DNA of 64,000 nt from Methanosphaera sp. ISO3-F5 (GCF_034480035.2 NZ_CP118753.2:2041076-2105075), one strand, 5' to 3'. Counted from the stretch's first letter, positions 19,924-31,476 are shown. Notes: generated by a model not told the origin, from the letters alone. Numbers and translations: made by a program.

Positions 19924-19932
19924 AAAAACGAG

Positions 19933-20589
19933 TTAGTACGATGTTGTATATGTTAGTACAACATCATTTTCATCTATTTTTTCTATTTTTTTTAGTTCTA
20001 GTTTTACGCATTCATTTATGCTGAATCCTTTTCCGTCAACGAATGTTTTTGATTTTGTGCCACCCAATATTTTTGAACCAATACATATAGATACTTCATC
20101 AATTAATTGTTCCTTAAACATAGAGAAGTTTAATGTTGAACCTCCCTCCAATAATATTGATTTTATACCCATATCATATAATTTACTCAAAGCTTCCTTC
20201 AAGTTAACATGATTCTCTCCACAAACAAGAACCTCACACTTCTCACGCAACTTCCCAACAGCATCCTCAGAAGCACCACTAGAAACAACAACAACAGTCC
20301 TAGCATCACCATTCAACACCAAAGAATCAAGAGGCGTACGAGCATTACTATCAACAACAATCCTAACAGGATTATCCTCCTTACAAGCATCAATCTTATG
20401 AACAGTTAATTTAGGATTATCAATAACAACAGTATTAATCCCAACCATAATACCATCATACTGCTTCCTAAGCCTATGAACCCGAACTAAATCAGCACTC
20501 CCAGAAATCTTCATAGAACTATCCCTGGTAGCAATCTTACCATCAACAGTCATAGCAGAATTCAATAACACATAAGGCTTCAAAAACAA
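19933..20589 (-). CDS. arfC: Diaminopyrimidine phosphate reductase (RibD C-terminal type)
   Basis: Reduces the ribosyl side chain of 2,5-diamino-6-ribosylamino-pyrimidinone phosphate in archaeal riboflavin and F420 biosynthesis. 218 aa with the RibD_C fold signatures: PYVLLNSAMTVDGKIATRD at the N-terminus, DGIMVGINTVVIDNPKLTV, and LLEGGSTLNFSMFKEQLIDE. The deaminase domain of bacterial RibD is absent, as expected in archaea. Final gene of the minus-strand mtxX-uppS-tatD-unknown-arfC run; the enzyme of an earlier step, ArfB, is encoded 8 kb away. Confidence 0.9.
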   Translation of the reverse strand: MFLKPYVLLNSAMTVDGKIATRDSSMKISGSADLVRVHRLRKQYDGIMVGINTVVIDNPKLTVHKIDACKEDNPVRIVVDSNARTPLDSLVLNGDARTVVVVSSGASEDAVGKLREKCEVLVCGENHVNLKEALSKLYDMGIKSILLEGGSTLNFSMFKEQLIDEVSICIGSKILGGTKSKTFVDGKGFSINECVKLELKKIEKIDENDVVLTYTTSY

Positions 20590-20598
20590 AACACCCCA

Positions 20599-20988
20599 CT
20601 ACTCATAATTAACCTTCAAAGCCTTAAGAGTGTTAATAATATTCTCACCATTCCTAACAGCATTAATCAACACTTCCTTAAAACCTTCACGAATAAGCAA
20701 ATCATTCTGAATAATCCATAAAATAAGATCAGGATGCTCAGTTAATGTAAGACTCCCAAAAGGAATCTCCCTAGAATTCTTATCAGTAAAAATTGCTATA
20801 TGTTTATCACCATCAACCTCAATTGCCTTAATAGTTATAAGCAAATCATCATTTTTAACACTAAAATAATCCCCAACCTGAGCTAAATCCTTAACAGAAT
20901 CCTCAATTTTCTCCAAGTTTTCCTTAATCTTAGTCTCGTATTCAATTCTTTTCTCAACATATAACTTTAACATTTCATCTTGTTGCAT
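20599..20988 (-). CDS. Conserved-looking protein of unknown function
   Basis: About 129 aa. The N-terminal 45 residues (QQDEMLKLYVEKRIEYETKIKENLEKIEDSVKD region) look like a charged amphipathic helix or coiled coil; the rest alternates strands and helices with no motif I know. I prefer the ATG at 20988: the upstream GTG (20997) lies inside GTGATAC, which reads as a ribosome binding site. It is nine bases downstream of tatD and nine bases upstream of arfC, so it belongs to the same operon; no functional guess is justified. Confidence 0.65.
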   Translation of the reverse strand: MQQDEMLKLYVEKRIEYETKIKENLEKIEDSVKDLAQVGDYFSVKNDDLLITIKAIEVDGDKHIAIFTDKNSREIPFGSLTLTEHPDLILWIIQNDLLIREGFKEVLINAVRNGENIINTLKALKVNYE

Positions 20989-20997
20989 AAGTATCAC

Positions 20998-21756
20998 TTA
21001 CAGATTATAAACATTAATAGCATTTTTTTCAGTTTGTTTTTCAATTTCACTAAATTCTATCTTCTTAGTCCTTTCTATTCTCTCAATAGTTAACCTAATA
21101 TTAGATGGCTGATTAGCCTCACCCTTAACCGGTGAAAGATAAGGACTATCTGTTTCAGTCAACATATTCTCTAATGGAACTGCCTTAATATTCTTTTTAT
21201 GCTTCTTGGAAAAAAGAGCATTAGTTGCAAAGGATATATAGTAACCACAATCCACAGCCTCTAAAGCAGTAGTCTTAGTACCACTAAAACAGTGAAATAT
21301 AACATCAGGTATTCCCGGGTACTGTTTAACTATTTCAAGTGCATGCTCTTCAGCTTCACGTACATGTAAAACAATGGGCATATCATATTCTGTTGCTACT
21401 TCAAGCATTCTGTGGAAATTTTTATGTTGCCTGTTAAGTTCGTCTTCGCTCCTGTTTTCAGAAAAATCTAATCCAATCTCTCCAATTGCCTGAATGTTGT
21501 CAAGATTATCTATTATCTGCTTTATAGTTTTATCTGTAGTTTCCTTATCATCTTGACCTGCATATACCGGATGATAACCCATAGTACACTTTATAAAGTT
21601 TTCATATTCATTTTTTAATTTTAATGACCTGTTATTTCCTTCTATGCTAGCTCCACAGTCCACTATGTATTTGAATTCTTCCCGGCATTTCTTTATTATT
21701 TCATCTCTTGTTTCATCAAAGTCTACGAAATTAAGGTGACAATGTGAGTCAATCAT
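20998..21756 (-). CDS. TatD-family metal-dependent deoxyribonuclease
   Basis: 252-aa TIM-barrel hydrolase. Metal ligands follow the TatD pattern: MIDSHCHLNF, AIGEIGLDFS, PIVLHVREAE, VIFHCFSGT, and LTETDSPYLSPVKGE. TatD proteins act as DNA repair or degradation nucleases. Within the operon it lies between uppS and a small unknown gene, so its role here is not clear from context. Confidence 0.92.
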   Translation of the reverse strand: MIDSHCHLNFVDFDETRDEIIKKCREEFKYIVDCGASIEGNNRSLKLKNEYENFIKCTMGYHPVYAGQDDKETTDKTIKQIIDNLDNIQAIGEIGLDFSENRSEDELNRQHKNFHRMLEVATEYDMPIVLHVREAEEHALEIVKQYPGIPDVIFHCFSGTKTTALEAVDCGYYISFATNALFSKKHKKNIKAVPLENMLTETDSPYLSPVKGEANQPSNIRLTIERIERTKKIEFSEIEKQTEKNAINVYNL

Positions 21757-21779
21757 ATAATAATCTCCCTTCTATTATC

Positions 21780-22547
21780 TTATTTTCCAAATCTTCTCTG
21801 TCTTTTAGTGTATGATCGTATTGCCCTAAGGAAGTCTACTTTTCTTAGTTCTGGCCATAAACTATCTGTAAAGTATAGTTCTGAATAAGAGGACTGCCAG
21901 AGTAAGAAACCACTTAAACGTTCTTCTCCACTTGTACGTATCACAAGGTTTGGATCTTCTAGTCCTGCAGTGTATAAGTTATCATTTATCATGGTTTCAT
22001 CAATGTCTTCGGGACTGATTTTTCCTTCCTGCACTTCTTTTGCAATTTTTCTAAAAGCGTCCACAATTTCTACTCTACCATCGTAACCCATTGCAATATT
22101 GATTAATCTTTTATCATATTTTTCTGTGGATTTTTCTGCATCTTTTATTGCATCTCTCACTTCTTCAGGGAATAAATCTAATCTGCCTACTGCTTGTAGT
22201 TTTACTTCGTTTTTGTGTATTTTCTTGTTTGTGCTTATGCTTAGGAAGCTGTCTACAAATAGTTTCATGAGGTCTGTTACTTCTTTTTCATTTCGTTTAA
22301 AGTTTTCTGTTGAGAATGCGTATACTGTTACGATGTCTATTCCTAAGTCTATACACCATTCCAGTACATTTTCTAGTGTGTCTACTCCACGTTTATGACC
22401 TTCTATTGTACTCATATTTCCTTGTATCTTGGAGTATCTTCTGTTTCCATCCATGATGATGGCTACGTGTTTGGGCATTTTATCTTTGTCCAAGTTTCTA
22501 GAAATGAACCATTCATAAACTGAATATAATGGTTGTAATAAATTCAT
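21780..22547 (-). CDS. uppS: cis-Prenyltransferase (undecaprenyl/polyprenyl diphosphate synthase)
   Basis: Builds the long cis-polyprenyl carrier used for pseudomurein and N-glycan assembly at the membrane. Motifs: [14 protein letters not shown] with the catalytic aspartate, [39 protein letters not shown] near the end. 255 aa. In archaea the product is usually dolichol-length (C55-C60); chain length is not visible. It follows mtxX by five bases. Confidence 0.95.
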   Translation of the reverse strand: MNLLQPLYSVYEWFISRNLDKDKMPKHVAIIMDGNRRYSKIQGNMSTIEGHKRGVDTLENVLEWCIDLGIDIVTVYAFSTENFKRNEKEVTDLMKLFVDSFLSISTNKKIHKNEVKLQAVGRLDLFPEEVRDAIKDAEKSTEKYDKRLINIAMGYDGRVEIVDAFRKIAKEVQEGKISPEDIDETMINDNLYTAGLEDPNLVIRTSGEERLSGFLLWQSSYSELYFTDSLWPELRKVDFLRAIRSYTKRQRRFGK

Positions 22548-22552
22548 TTTTT

Positions 22553-23257
22553 TTAGTCCTCTTGTTCTTTTTTTTCTATTAGTTTTTCCATTAGTTTTAT
22601 GGAGTTAACATATCCTTGTATGCTTTGTGAACGTGATGTATCAATAAATAATTTGGGTTGGTTTAATGTTAATGCGCCGTTGCTTTTTATTCCTGCTACT
22701 AGTACTAGGCTTCTGAATATCAGGTTTCCTATGATTCCGTCTGGTGTTATTATGATGTTTGCTTTGTCTTTTATTGCTTCTTCTATTAGGATATGGTAGT
22801 GTTTTATATTATATTTTGTTCCTAGTTGTTTCACTATTTTTTCGCATTCGTTTATGCTTTCATCTATTTTTTGGCTTCTTCCTTTGTCGTCTTGTCTTCC
22901 ACCGGATATTAGTGCTATTTTGGGTTTGTAGCCTAGTTTTTGCATGGTGTTTGAGCATTCTTGTATAATGTTTATTTTTGAGTTATATGTGTCTCCTTCG
23001 TCTATTCCTACTGGTGTTAGGAGTAGTGGTTGGTTGTTTATTTCTAGTAGTGATGCTCTGAAGATGTTTGGGTTTTCTTTTTTCAGATCTTTTATTATGT
23101 TTGATTTTAGTGAGCCTCTTATTACTCCGTCTATTTCTGGATTGTTTAGATATTCTAGTAGTTCTGTGTTTGTTTTTGCTATGTTGATTTTGTAGGGAAA
23201 TTTGTCTATTGCTTTTAAGACGTTTTTATTTTCACCTAGTCCTATTGCTATTTTCAT
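22553..23257 (-). CDS. mtxX: MtxX / methanogenesis marker protein 4
   Basis: About 234 aa, restricted to methanogens as far as I know, with the phosphotransacetylase-like fold implied by [23 protein letters not shown], ...[16 protein letters not shown] and [21 protein letters not shown]. Once annotated as a methyltransferase because it lies next to mtr genes in other species; true function unknown. I took the ATG at 23257 rather than 23269 because the conserved part starts there. First gene of a five-gene minus-strand operon. Confidence 0.85.
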   Translation of the reverse strand: MKIAIGLGENKNVLKAIDKFPYKINIAKTNTELLEYLNNPEIDGVIRGSLKSNIIKDLKKENPNIFRASLLEINNQPLLLTPVGIDEGDTYNSKINIIQECSNTMQKLGYKPKIALISGGRQDDKGRSQKIDESINECEKIVKQLGTKYNIKHYHILIEEAIKDKANIIITPDGIIGNLIFRSLVLVAGIKSNGALTLNQPKLFIDTSRSQSIQGYVNSIKLMEKLIEKKEQED

Positions 23258-23437
23258 TAAATTACCCATTTGTTGATATTTTATAATATATTATATTTAT
23301 CTTGTATTGTATTAAAAATTTTCTTTAATAATAAATTAGAACTATTAACTTATAAGTTATAATAATAATTGTTTGTAAAACAAAAAAAATATGAAAACAT
23401 AAAAACCCCATAAAAAAAGTAATAAAAAAAAGAAAAA

Positions 23438-24703
23438 TTATAAGTTCTTAAAAGCTAACTCCATAGCTTCCAAAGTCTTATCCAAATCTTCACGAGAATG
23501 CTCAGAAGAAATAAAACCACACTCATACTGAGAAGGAGCAACAAAAACACCATTCTCAAGCAAAGTACGGAAATAATTTAAAAACTCATCACTATTAGCC
23601 TGTTGAGCAGTAGCATAATCATAAACCTCATCCTCACTAAAATAAACCTGAGTCATAGATTCAACACCATGCAACTGGAAATCAATATTCAAATCAGTTA
23701 AAATATCAGACATTCCACTTCTCAAATACTCACCCTTATCATGAAGATCACGATACAACTTATCATCCAATATCTTCAAAGCAGCAATACCACCATTAAT
23801 AGACATAGGATTACCACTAAAAGTACCAGCCTGATAAACAGGACCATTAGGAGCAAACTGTTCCATATACTCCTTCTTACCAGCAATAGCACCAATAGGG
23901 AAACCACCACCTAAAATCTTACCAAAAGTAACAAGATCAGGAGTAATACCAAAATATTCCTGAGCACCACCCCTACTTAACCTGAAACCAGTAATAACCT
24001 CATCAAAAATTAAAATAATATTATTTTCAAGAGTTATTTCCCTTAAAAATTTCAAGAAACCTTCACGAGGAGGAATACAACCAACATTACCCATAATCGG
24101 TTCAAGAATAATACAAGCAATATCCTCACCATTTTCTGCAACTATTCTCCTAATAGCTTCCTCATCATTAAATGGTGCAGAAATAGTATTCCTAGTAGCA
24201 TCTTCAGGCACACCCGGACTATCAGGCTTACCTGCAGCTCCAGAACCAGATTTAATTAAAACAGCATCATGAGCACCATGATAAGCTCCTTCAAACTTAA
24301 TAATCTTATTCCTATTAGTAACCCCACGAGCTAACCTGATAGCACTCATAGTAGCCTCAGTACCCGAATTAACAAAACGAACCATTTCAGCACAAGGAAC
24401 TCTACTAATAACTTCCTTAGCTAAAATAACCTCCTTCTCAGTAGGAACACCATAAGCAGTACCTAACTCCAACTGTTCATTAGCTGCTTCAATAAGAGCA
24501 TCATTAGCATGACCAAGTATCTGAGGACCATAACCAAGACAATAATCTATATACTCATTACCATCAGCATCAAATAATTTTGAACCTTTAGCTTTTTCCA
24601 CAAAAAATGGGTAAGGCTTAAATGCTCTTATAGGTGAATCAACTCCACCAGGCAAATAATTAACAGCTTCTTCAAATAATTTTTTTGATTTATCTAAATT
24701 CAA
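23438..24703 (-). CDS. hemL: Glutamate-1-semialdehyde 2,1-aminomutase
   Basis: PLP enzyme making 5-aminolaevulinate from glutamate semialdehyde, the first tetrapyrrole precursor. Conserved segments: [62 protein letters not shown], then [16 protein letters not shown] with the PLP lysine, and QAGTFSGNP. 421 aa, normal length. One base separates it from cbiC upstream, tying haem-precursor supply to corrin synthesis. Confidence 0.95.
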   Translation of the reverse strand: MNLDKSKKLFEEAVNYLPGGVDSPIRAFKPYPFFVEKAKGSKLFDADGNEYIDYCLGYGPQILGHANDALIEAANEQLELGTAYGVPTEKEVILAKEVISRVPCAEMVRFVNSGTEATMSAIRLARGVTNRNKIIKFEGAYHGAHDAVLIKSGSGAAGKPDSPGVPEDATRNTISAPFNDEEAIRRIVAENGEDIACIILEPIMGNVGCIPPREGFLKFLREITLENNIILIFDEVITGFRLSRGGAQEYFGITPDLVTFGKILGGGFPIGAIAGKKEYMEQFAPNGPVYQAGTFSGNPMSINGGIAALKILDDKLYRDLHDKGEYLRSGMSDILTDLNIDFQLHGVESMTQVYFSEDEVYDYATAQQANSDEFLNYFRTLLENGVFVAPSQYECGFISSEHSREDLDKTLEAMELAFKNL

Positions 24704-24704
24704 T

Positions 24705-25361
24705 CTAATATTCCTCCTTAATTTTTTTCCTAATATTTAACAGTGAATTAATTATTGCAACAGCAATAGGCGTTCCTCCTTTAGGACCTGTTGTAATAAC
24801 ATTCGGAATATCCGTCTGAGATAATGCTTCCTTAGAATCAGCTGCTCCAACAAAACCAACAGGTACACCAGCAACCGCTCTAGCATCCATCTGACCCTCT
24901 TCAACAAGACGCATCACTTCAAACAATGCTGTAGGAGCATTACCAATGGCAACAACACCCTTAAATCCATCTTCTGCAGCAACTCTCATAGCAGCAGCAG
25001 AACGAGTAATTTCCTCTTTTTTAGCTAATTTAACTGCCCTTTCATCCCTAATATAACACATTACTTCACCATCATAACGGGTTATACCAGATTTAACCAT
25101 ATTAATATCGGTAAGTATATCCTCCTTATTGTCAAAACATTTTAATGCTGTTTCAACAAAGGTAGGTGATATTTTAACTAACTTTGCATATTCCGGATCT
25201 GCTGTAGAATGAACAACTCTTTCAACAATATCCCTTTCTTCATATGTTAAATCCTTAGTATCTTCATCAATCAATGATTTAATAATTTCCCTACTTTTGT
25301 TTGCAATATCATAACCTGGTTTGGTTGATGCACCCATGTTGTACATTAATTTCACATCCAT
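24705..25361 (-). CDS. cbiC: Cobalt-precorrin-8 methylmutase
   Basis: Moves a methyl group from C-11 to C-12 to give cobyrinate in the anaerobic cobalamin pathway. Signatures: [46 protein letters not shown]-like stretch, and [16 protein letters not shown] with [18 protein letters not shown] at the end. 218 aa. Operon with hemL (one-base gap). Other cobalamin genes here are cobA (14 kb) and cobS (37 kb), so the pathway is scattered. Confidence 0.94.
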   Translation of the reverse strand: MDVKLMYNMGASTKPGYDIANKSREIIKSLIDEDTKDLTYEERDIVERVVHSTADPEYAKLVKISPTFVETALKCFDNKEDILTDINMVKSGITRYDGEVMCYIRDERAVKLAKKEEITRSAAAMRVAAEDGFKGVVAIGNAPTALFEVMRLVEEGQMDARAVAGVPVGFVGAADSKEALSQTDIPNVITTGPKGGTPIAVAIINSLLNIRKKIKEEY

Positions 25362-25619
25362 TATATTTTTTAGAAATATTATTATTCTTCTTATTTTTAT
25401 TTTTCTTTATAATATTATCATATGGTATATAATAATATGATTTATTAATAATTATCTTTTTCTAATCATAATTCAAGATTTATTGTATCTTTTTAATCTA
25501 AATTGATATGCAAAAATAAGGATTCTCATAAACTATCATATCTAAAAGATTAATATATTTAGAAATGAATAATAATATATTACATAATAATAGTAACTTT
25601 CAACAAATAATCTGATAAC

Positions 25620-28124
25620 ATGATAATATTAAGAAGAAACAAAAAAAACATAGAATTATATCCAATCGGTCCAGCAAAAGGGGCATTAAACACACAAAGA
25701 AAACCCTTATTTCACAGTTACTTCAAAATCAAGGACATGGACGGAAAAATAAGACCATACAGATTTATCATACAACAAGATAACCTTGAAACACTCAAAT
25801 CACCAAAAGAAGTAATAAAAATACTAAGAAAACAAAACGTACTACTAGCAACACCAGATGAAGAAATAGAATCAATGCTAAACTCACTAAACATATCATA
25901 CAAAAACACTCATATCTGCAGACACTGCACATTCGAAGGAAACATAACCATACTAAAAAAATCATCATCATACAAACTATACAATGAATACATCTGCAAA
26001 CCATGCGCAGAAAAAGAAATTAAACGAATAATGGACCTCAGAGGATATGATGAAAAATCATTCACTAGTTTTAAAAAATTATTAGATAAAACAAATAATC
26101 TGGAAAAAGTATTACAAGTATTCGACCCACACTTCAATCCAATAAAACACGACGACCTAACAGTATACGATAAAATAAATGTTAAAAAAACAAAATATCC
26201 AAAAATCACAATCAATCAACTCGCAATACCTAAACGATTAAAGAAAATATTATCACAAAAAGTCAAACAATTACTGCCAATACAAATATTATCATTAAAT
26301 CAGGGATTACTGGAAAACCAGAACTTACTGGTAGTATCAGCAACAGCATCCGGAAAAACACTCGTAGGAGAACTAGCCGGAATACCAAAGGCAATGAATC
26401 ATCAGAAATTCATATACCTCACACCATTAGTAGCACTGGCAAACCAGAAATACAGGGACTTTAAGAAACAATACGGCCCACTAGGATTAAATGTTGCAAT
26501 AAAGGTAGGATCAAACAGGGTTAAAGCCAAAGGAGAATTAACCATAGCAAACAAATCAGTAAAAAATGCTGATATCATAGTAGCAACATATGAAGGACTT
26601 GACTTCCTATTACGTTCAGGAAACTATCATCAACTCAAAGGAGTTGGAACAGTAGTAATAGACGAAATACACATGCTAGGCGAGGAAGAAAGAGGACCGC
26701 GACTAAACGGATTAGTAAACCGATTACTAACAATATTCCCTAAAACACAATTAATAGGATTATCAGCAACAGTCAAAAATTCAAAACAAATAGCTAACGA
26801 CTTTCACATGAAACTAGTAGAATACAAACAAAGACCAGTACCACTGGAAAGACATTTAATATTCACAAAAAACGAATATGAAAAGAAAGATTTCCTAGGA
26901 AAACTAGCACGAAAAGAATTTGATACAAAATCATCCAAGGGATTCCGGGGACAAACAATAATATTCACAAATTCACGAAGAAAAACACATTCAATAGCAA
27001 AACAAGTAGAAAAGAAAGGAATAAGCACAGCAGCATATCATGCAGGATTATCCTATTCCAAGAAAGTAAAAATAGAGAAAGACTTCTCAAACCAGAAAAT
27101 ATCAACAGTAGTCACCACAGCAGCACTAGCAGCAGGAGTGGACTTCCCGGCATCACAGGTACTCTTCGAAACACTACGTATGGGAAACAAATGGTTAACC
27201 AATAACGATTTTTCACAAATGTTAGGACGTGCAGGAAGACCAACATACCATGATATCGGTAAAGTATACCTTCTACCAGAACTGGGAAAAGAATTCGAGA
27301 ACGAATCAGAAGAACAGAAAGCCATAGAATTACTTGACAGTGATGTGGATAACATACTAGTCGAATATGATGATGACGAAACAATAGAACAAGTACTGGC
27401 CGATATTTCAGCAATACGTAACACAAACATTGATAAATTAGAGAAGAAATATGAAAAAATTGAAACACCAATAGTATTCGAGGATGTTGTAAACACATTA
27501 ATTGATAAGAAAATGATAATGCAACACCATGATAACAAGTCAATATATCTTCCAACAAAGTATGGACGAGCAACATCAGTATCCTTCCTTGACGTGAATA
27601 AGGCAGAATACATAAGAAAACATTTAAAACAAAACCCATTATTAATAGTGGAGCATCTTGAACCATTTGATGGCGCATATATCGGTAATAGGTTAGCCAG
27701 TCGCTTAACCAGTGCATTAAAGACGAATGTTAGTTCCAGGTTATTCTCTGATTCAACAAGGGATATTATAACATCCGGTGAAATACTGTCAAAATTAGAT
27801 GATCAATTTGCTGATAAGCTCATAACATTCCAAATAGACTTCATGACATGTGAATGTAAGGAAAGACCATTTTGCAGGTGTTTAGAAAAGAATGTGTCTA
27901 ATCGGATAATAAGACAAAGACTTAATGGGTGGGGACCTAACGCTATTAGCAGATACTTCATGACAAATTATGATATTCACATATATCCTGGTGACATATT
28001 CAGTTGGCTGGATAGTGTGATACGTATGCTTGAAGCAATATCAAGAATCAGCATGGCATTCAATAATAAAAGAACCAGTAATGAGTGTAAAAAGTTGATT
28101 AAAAAAATAGAACAAGGAAAATGA
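25620..28124 (+). CDS. Large superfamily 2 (DEAD/DEAH, Ski2/Hel308-like) helicase with zinc-binding modules
   Basis: 834 aa. An N-terminal archaeal domain (residues about 1-190) holds two CxxC pairs (CRHC and CKPC) that probably bind zinc. The helicase core has Walker A ATASGKTLVGE, VIVATYEGLDFLLR, the DEIH box in VVIDEIHMLGEEERG, motif III LIGLSATVKN, TIIFTNSRRKTHSIA, and motif VI QMLGRAGRPTY. Near the C-terminus CECKERPFCRC is a second likely zinc site. It resembles Ski2/Hel308-like helicases of methanogens often annotated with a DUF5814 domain. DNA repair or RNA turnover are both possible. It ends exactly where the convergent arfB gene ends. Confidence 0.88.
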   Translation: MIILRRNKKNIELYPIGPAKGALNTQRKPLFHSYFKIKDMDGKIRPYRFIIQQDNLETLKSPKEVIKILRKQNVLLATPDEEIESMLNSLNISYKNTHICRHCTFEGNITILKKSSSYKLYNEYICKPCAEKEIKRIMDLRGYDEKSFTSFKKLLDKTNNLEKVLQVFDPHFNPIKHDDLTVYDKINVKKTKYPKITINQLAIPKRLKKILSQKVKQLLPIQILSLNQGLLENQNLLVVSATASGKTLVGELAGIPKAMNHQKFIYLTPLVALANQKYRDFKKQYGPLGLNVAIKVGSNRVKAKGELTIANKSVKNADIIVATYEGLDFLLRSGNYHQLKGVGTVVIDEIHMLGEEERGPRLNGLVNRLLTIFPKTQLIGLSATVKNSKQIANDFHMKLVEYKQRPVPLERHLIFTKNEYEKKDFLGKLARKEFDTKSSKGFRGQTIIFTNSRRKTHSIAKQVEKKGISTAAYHAGLSYSKKVKIEKDFSNQKISTVVTTAALAAGVDFPASQVLFETLRMGNKWLTNNDFSQMLGRAGRPTYHDIGKVYLLPELGKEFENESEEQKAIELLDSDVDNILVEYDDDETIEQVLADISAIRNTNIDKLEKKYEKIETPIVFEDVVNTLIDKKMIMQHHDNKSIYLPTKYGRATSVSFLDVNKAEYIRKHLKQNPLLIVEHLEPFDGAYIGNRLASRLTSALKTNVSSRLFSDSTRDIITSGEILSKLDDQFADKLITFQIDFMTCECKERPFCRCLEKNVSNRIIRQRLNGWGPNAISRYFMTNYDIHIYPGDIFSWLDSVIRMLEAISRISMAFNNKRTSNECKKLIKKIEQGK

Positions 28125-28820
28125 TTATAGTAGGAGTTTAATCGTTTCTATTATATTTTTTTCAGCATTATCCAGTAATTCTTCTCCAAAACGTTCATCA
28201 ACACTAAAACCGTTTTTTTCAATAAGTTGTGCTTCCCTGTTAATTATTGGCTCATTTTCTCTGGCAAGTTTAAGACCTACCATTCCTACTTCGGGATTTT
28301 CTTCAAAATTTCCATGTTCTTTTAGTCTTGTTTCATCAATTATTCCTAAAACTTTTCCCATTGATAATTCTCCCGTACATGCATGAGGACCCTCATTTTC
28401 TATGATTGAATTATTAAATATTACTTCAAGCCCTGTTTTTTGGGAGATATTATCTATTTCATCTATCAGGAGGTTATTTCCTCCATGACCATTTACTATT
28501 ATAGCCTTCTTGATGTTAAGTGTTCTTTTTGCATTTATTAGTTGTGGTATAATCTGGGATGTGATTAGTTCATCTTTTTTCAGGTGTATTCCATGTTTAA
28601 CATAATCATATTCTGTTGCTGCATAGAATATTCCTAGGAATGTTGCACCAGTTTTTGTTGCCACATTTAATGCTACATTTGCTGCTATTTTTGAGTCTGT
28701 ATCGATGGGTAATGCACTTCCATGATTTTCTCTGTGGGATCCAAGTGCTATTATCCCGATTTCATGGATTTTATCTGATAATACGTTTCCCGATGAGTAT
28801 TTGAGTTTAATGTCGGTCAT
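28125..28820 (-). CDS. arfB: FAPy-type formamide hydrolase, creatininase family
   Basis: Removes the formyl group from 2-amino-5-formylamino-6-ribosylamino-pyrimidinone phosphate, the second step of archaeal riboflavin/F420 synthesis. Creatininase-fold metal ligands are visible: ALGSHRENHGSALPIDTDS with its conserved E and H, ...EYDYVKHG, and the glycine-rich IVNGHGGNNLL. 231 aa, matching the M. jannaschii enzyme type. Follows the PUA protein gene by nine bases on the same strand. Confidence 0.9.
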   Translation of the reverse strand: MTDIKLKYSSGNVLSDKIHEIGIIALGSHRENHGSALPIDTDSKIAANVALNVATKTGATFLGIFYAATEYDYVKHGIHLKKDELITSQIIPQLINAKRTLNIKKAIIVNGHGGNNLLIDEIDNISQKTGLEVIFNNSIIENEGPHACTGELSMGKVLGIIDETRLKEHGNFEENPEVGMVGLKLARENEPIINREAQLIEKNGFSVDERFGEELLDNAEKNIIETIKLLL

Positions 28821-28829
28821 TATTTGTCC

Positions 28830-29309
28830 TCATATGTTAAGTTCCCAGATTAAATCTCCAACATAGTGTAAGTTTTCTATTGCTTTTCCCTTGTTGTTTT
28901 CTATCATTTCAGGGCCACTAATTAAACTAGTTCCTATTGCTAATGGTTTATGATGTTTTTCTTCTATTATTACTATTGTTTCACCAGGGGTTATGCTCTT
29001 ATCTGCATCCACTATTCCTGGTGACATGATATCTGCTCCTTTAATTACAAAGTTGATAGCTCCCATGTCTACTGTTGCATATTTTTCTGTTATTTCATCG
29101 TTTACTACTGCATGTAGTGTAGGTATTGTTTTGTTTTCTATTTGCATCAGTAATGGTTCGCCGTCTATCAGGAGAATATCAGGGTAGTCTTCTATTTTAA
29201 CCAGTTCTACTTGTGATTTTTTGGGGATTATATCCTGATAGTTTCCTAATTCTTTTTTGATTTCTTTAATTTTCTTGTTTTTTAGGAAGTTTCTTTTCTT
29301 GATTTTCAA
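28830..29309 (-). CDS. PUA-domain RNA-binding protein (MCT-1-like)
   Basis: 159 aa. The C-terminal half is a PUA domain: VDMGAINFVIKGADIMSPGIVDAD, then GETIVIIEEKHHKPLAIGTSLISG. The N-terminal half resembles the pre-PUA region of archaeal MCTS1/eIF2D-like proteins, which act in translation initiation or ribosome recycling. It leads a two-gene operon with arfB; similar pairings may be a useful clue, but I infer no direct functional link. Confidence 0.85.
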   Translation of the reverse strand: MKIKKRNFLKNKKIKEIKKELGNYQDIIPKKSQVELVKIEDYPDILLIDGEPLLMQIENKTIPTLHAVVNDEITEKYATVDMGAINFVIKGADIMSPGIVDADKSITPGETIVIIEEKHHKPLAIGTSLISGPEMIENNKGKAIENLHYVGDLIWELNI

Positions 29310-29379
29310 TTTTTATTCCTCATACTAATTTATTGTTAGGAATATATTTTTCCCTTCTATTTCTTATTTTGTTTTAAAT

Positions 29380-29390
29380 ACTTTATATAT
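29380..29390 (-). promoter_or_regulatory. Candidate TATA box for PUA-arfB operon
   Basis: On the minus strand the bases read ATATATAAAG, with purines just upstream, about 70 bases before the PUA gene ATG. This is one of the better matches to the archaeal TATA consensus in the window. Confidence 0.4.
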
Positions 29391-29582
29391 GTGAATTCAG
29401 GGTTTATATTTTTTTTTAATATTTTTGCCCTGTAGAAATCATATGAATAAAGTGTGAAAAGTAATACTTTTTATCAAAATATTTAAATACTATTATCTAA
29501 TAATTATTAACTATACAATAAGTAATAATTTATTATCTATATTTAATATTTTATTATTTGGTGTATTTTTTTGAAAGTTGTT

Positions 29583-30699
29583 ATGTATAAGAGTTTTGTT
29601 GTTCGTATTTATCCTGATGAGGTTCAGGAGAATTTTTTCACCAATCAGTTTGGTTGTTGTCGGTTTGTTTTTAATACTTTTCTAGATGGTAAAAAGAAAG
29701 CATATACTGAAAATGGAGAGTATTTGTCTTTTTATGATTGTTCAGCTATGTTAACTGAACTAAAAAAGTCTAAAACTTGGTTAAAACGAGTTGATTCCAC
29801 AGGTTTAATTGAATCATTGAAAAATTTAGAAAAATGCATTTAACAGATTCTTTAACCAAATCAGCAAGTATCCACGCCATAAAAATAAATATAATCCAGT
29901 ACAATCTTATAAAACCAATAATATACAATAACATATATCAGAATTAAGGACAAATTTATTCGCCTTCCTAAGGTAGGTTGGATAAGATATCGTACCCATC
30001 AAAAGATAACTGGCCAAATACAATCTGTAACAGTTAAACAAAAAGCATCAGGCAAATATCTTATTTCTATCTTATGTAAAAAATGTTACAAGACATATTT
30101 ATAAGACTAATAATCGTAGTTGTGGTATAGATCTGGGAGTATCACGTTTTGTCACAATAAACACGGGCAAAATAATACAGTTCCCACAACAAAACAAAAT
30201 CATACAACTAAACAACAAAATACGAAGATTACAAAGAAAACTATTCCAAAAAAGAACTGGACAGCAAAAACTACAATAAAATCAAAAAGAAAATAGCACA
30301 AACCTATGAAAAAATACATATACATACTAGACTATCACTTCTATAAGATAACACAACAATTAACAGAAAAAATACCAAGTAATCTGCATGGAAACACTAA
30401 ACATCAAAGGCATGCTAAAAAACAGCAGACTATCCCGTAGTATACAAGAAAAATCATGGCACATGTTCACAAAAAATAATAGAACAAAAAGAGCATATGA
30501 ACACGGAAGAAAACTAATACACATCGACCAATGGTACCCCTCCAGTAAAACATGCAACAACTGCCAATACTACAATGACAAGTTAAAACTCAACAACAGA
30601 ATATGGACATGTCCACAATGTGGAAACACACATGACAGAGACATAAACGCAGCCAAAAACATACAACGAGAAGGATTAAAAAAAAATATAATTATATAA
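29583..30699 (+). pseudogene. Degenerate TnpB (IS200/IS605-IS1341 type)
   Basis: The whole TnpB frame can be followed but is broken by frameshifts and stops. Recognisable parts: N-terminus YKSFVVRIYPDEVQENFF (29586 on), a +1 shift near 29835, ISKYPR..NPVQSYK (about 29860-29910), stop near 29930, RLPKVGWIRYRT (about 29963), another break near 30108, then CGIDLGVSRFVTIN with the first RuvC aspartate (about 30123), stop near 30277, METLNIKGML with the catalytic glutamate (30388) and a C-terminal zinc finger CNNC...CPQCG plus DRDINAAKN. All RuvC residues survive although the gene cannot yield one protein. No tnpA is seen. Confidence 0.88.
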
Positions 30700-31358
<659 letters not shown>

Positions 31359-31430
31359 TTATTTAAAGGACAACTTAGTAGTCTATACTATTAGTATTAA
31401 TCGTCCTTATTTATAAGTAATACCTGTTAG

Positions 31431-31440
31431 TTTATATAAG
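31431..31440 (+). promoter_or_regulatory. Candidate TATA box upstream of rpl37e
   Basis: TTTATATAAG in the 200-base gap between lsm and rpl37e, about 120 bases before the L37e start. It suggests that rpl37e can be transcribed on its own in addition to read-through from lsm. Confidence 0.35.
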
Positions 31441-31476
31441 GTATAAAAGGATATATACGCGTGTATCTGTTTGAAT

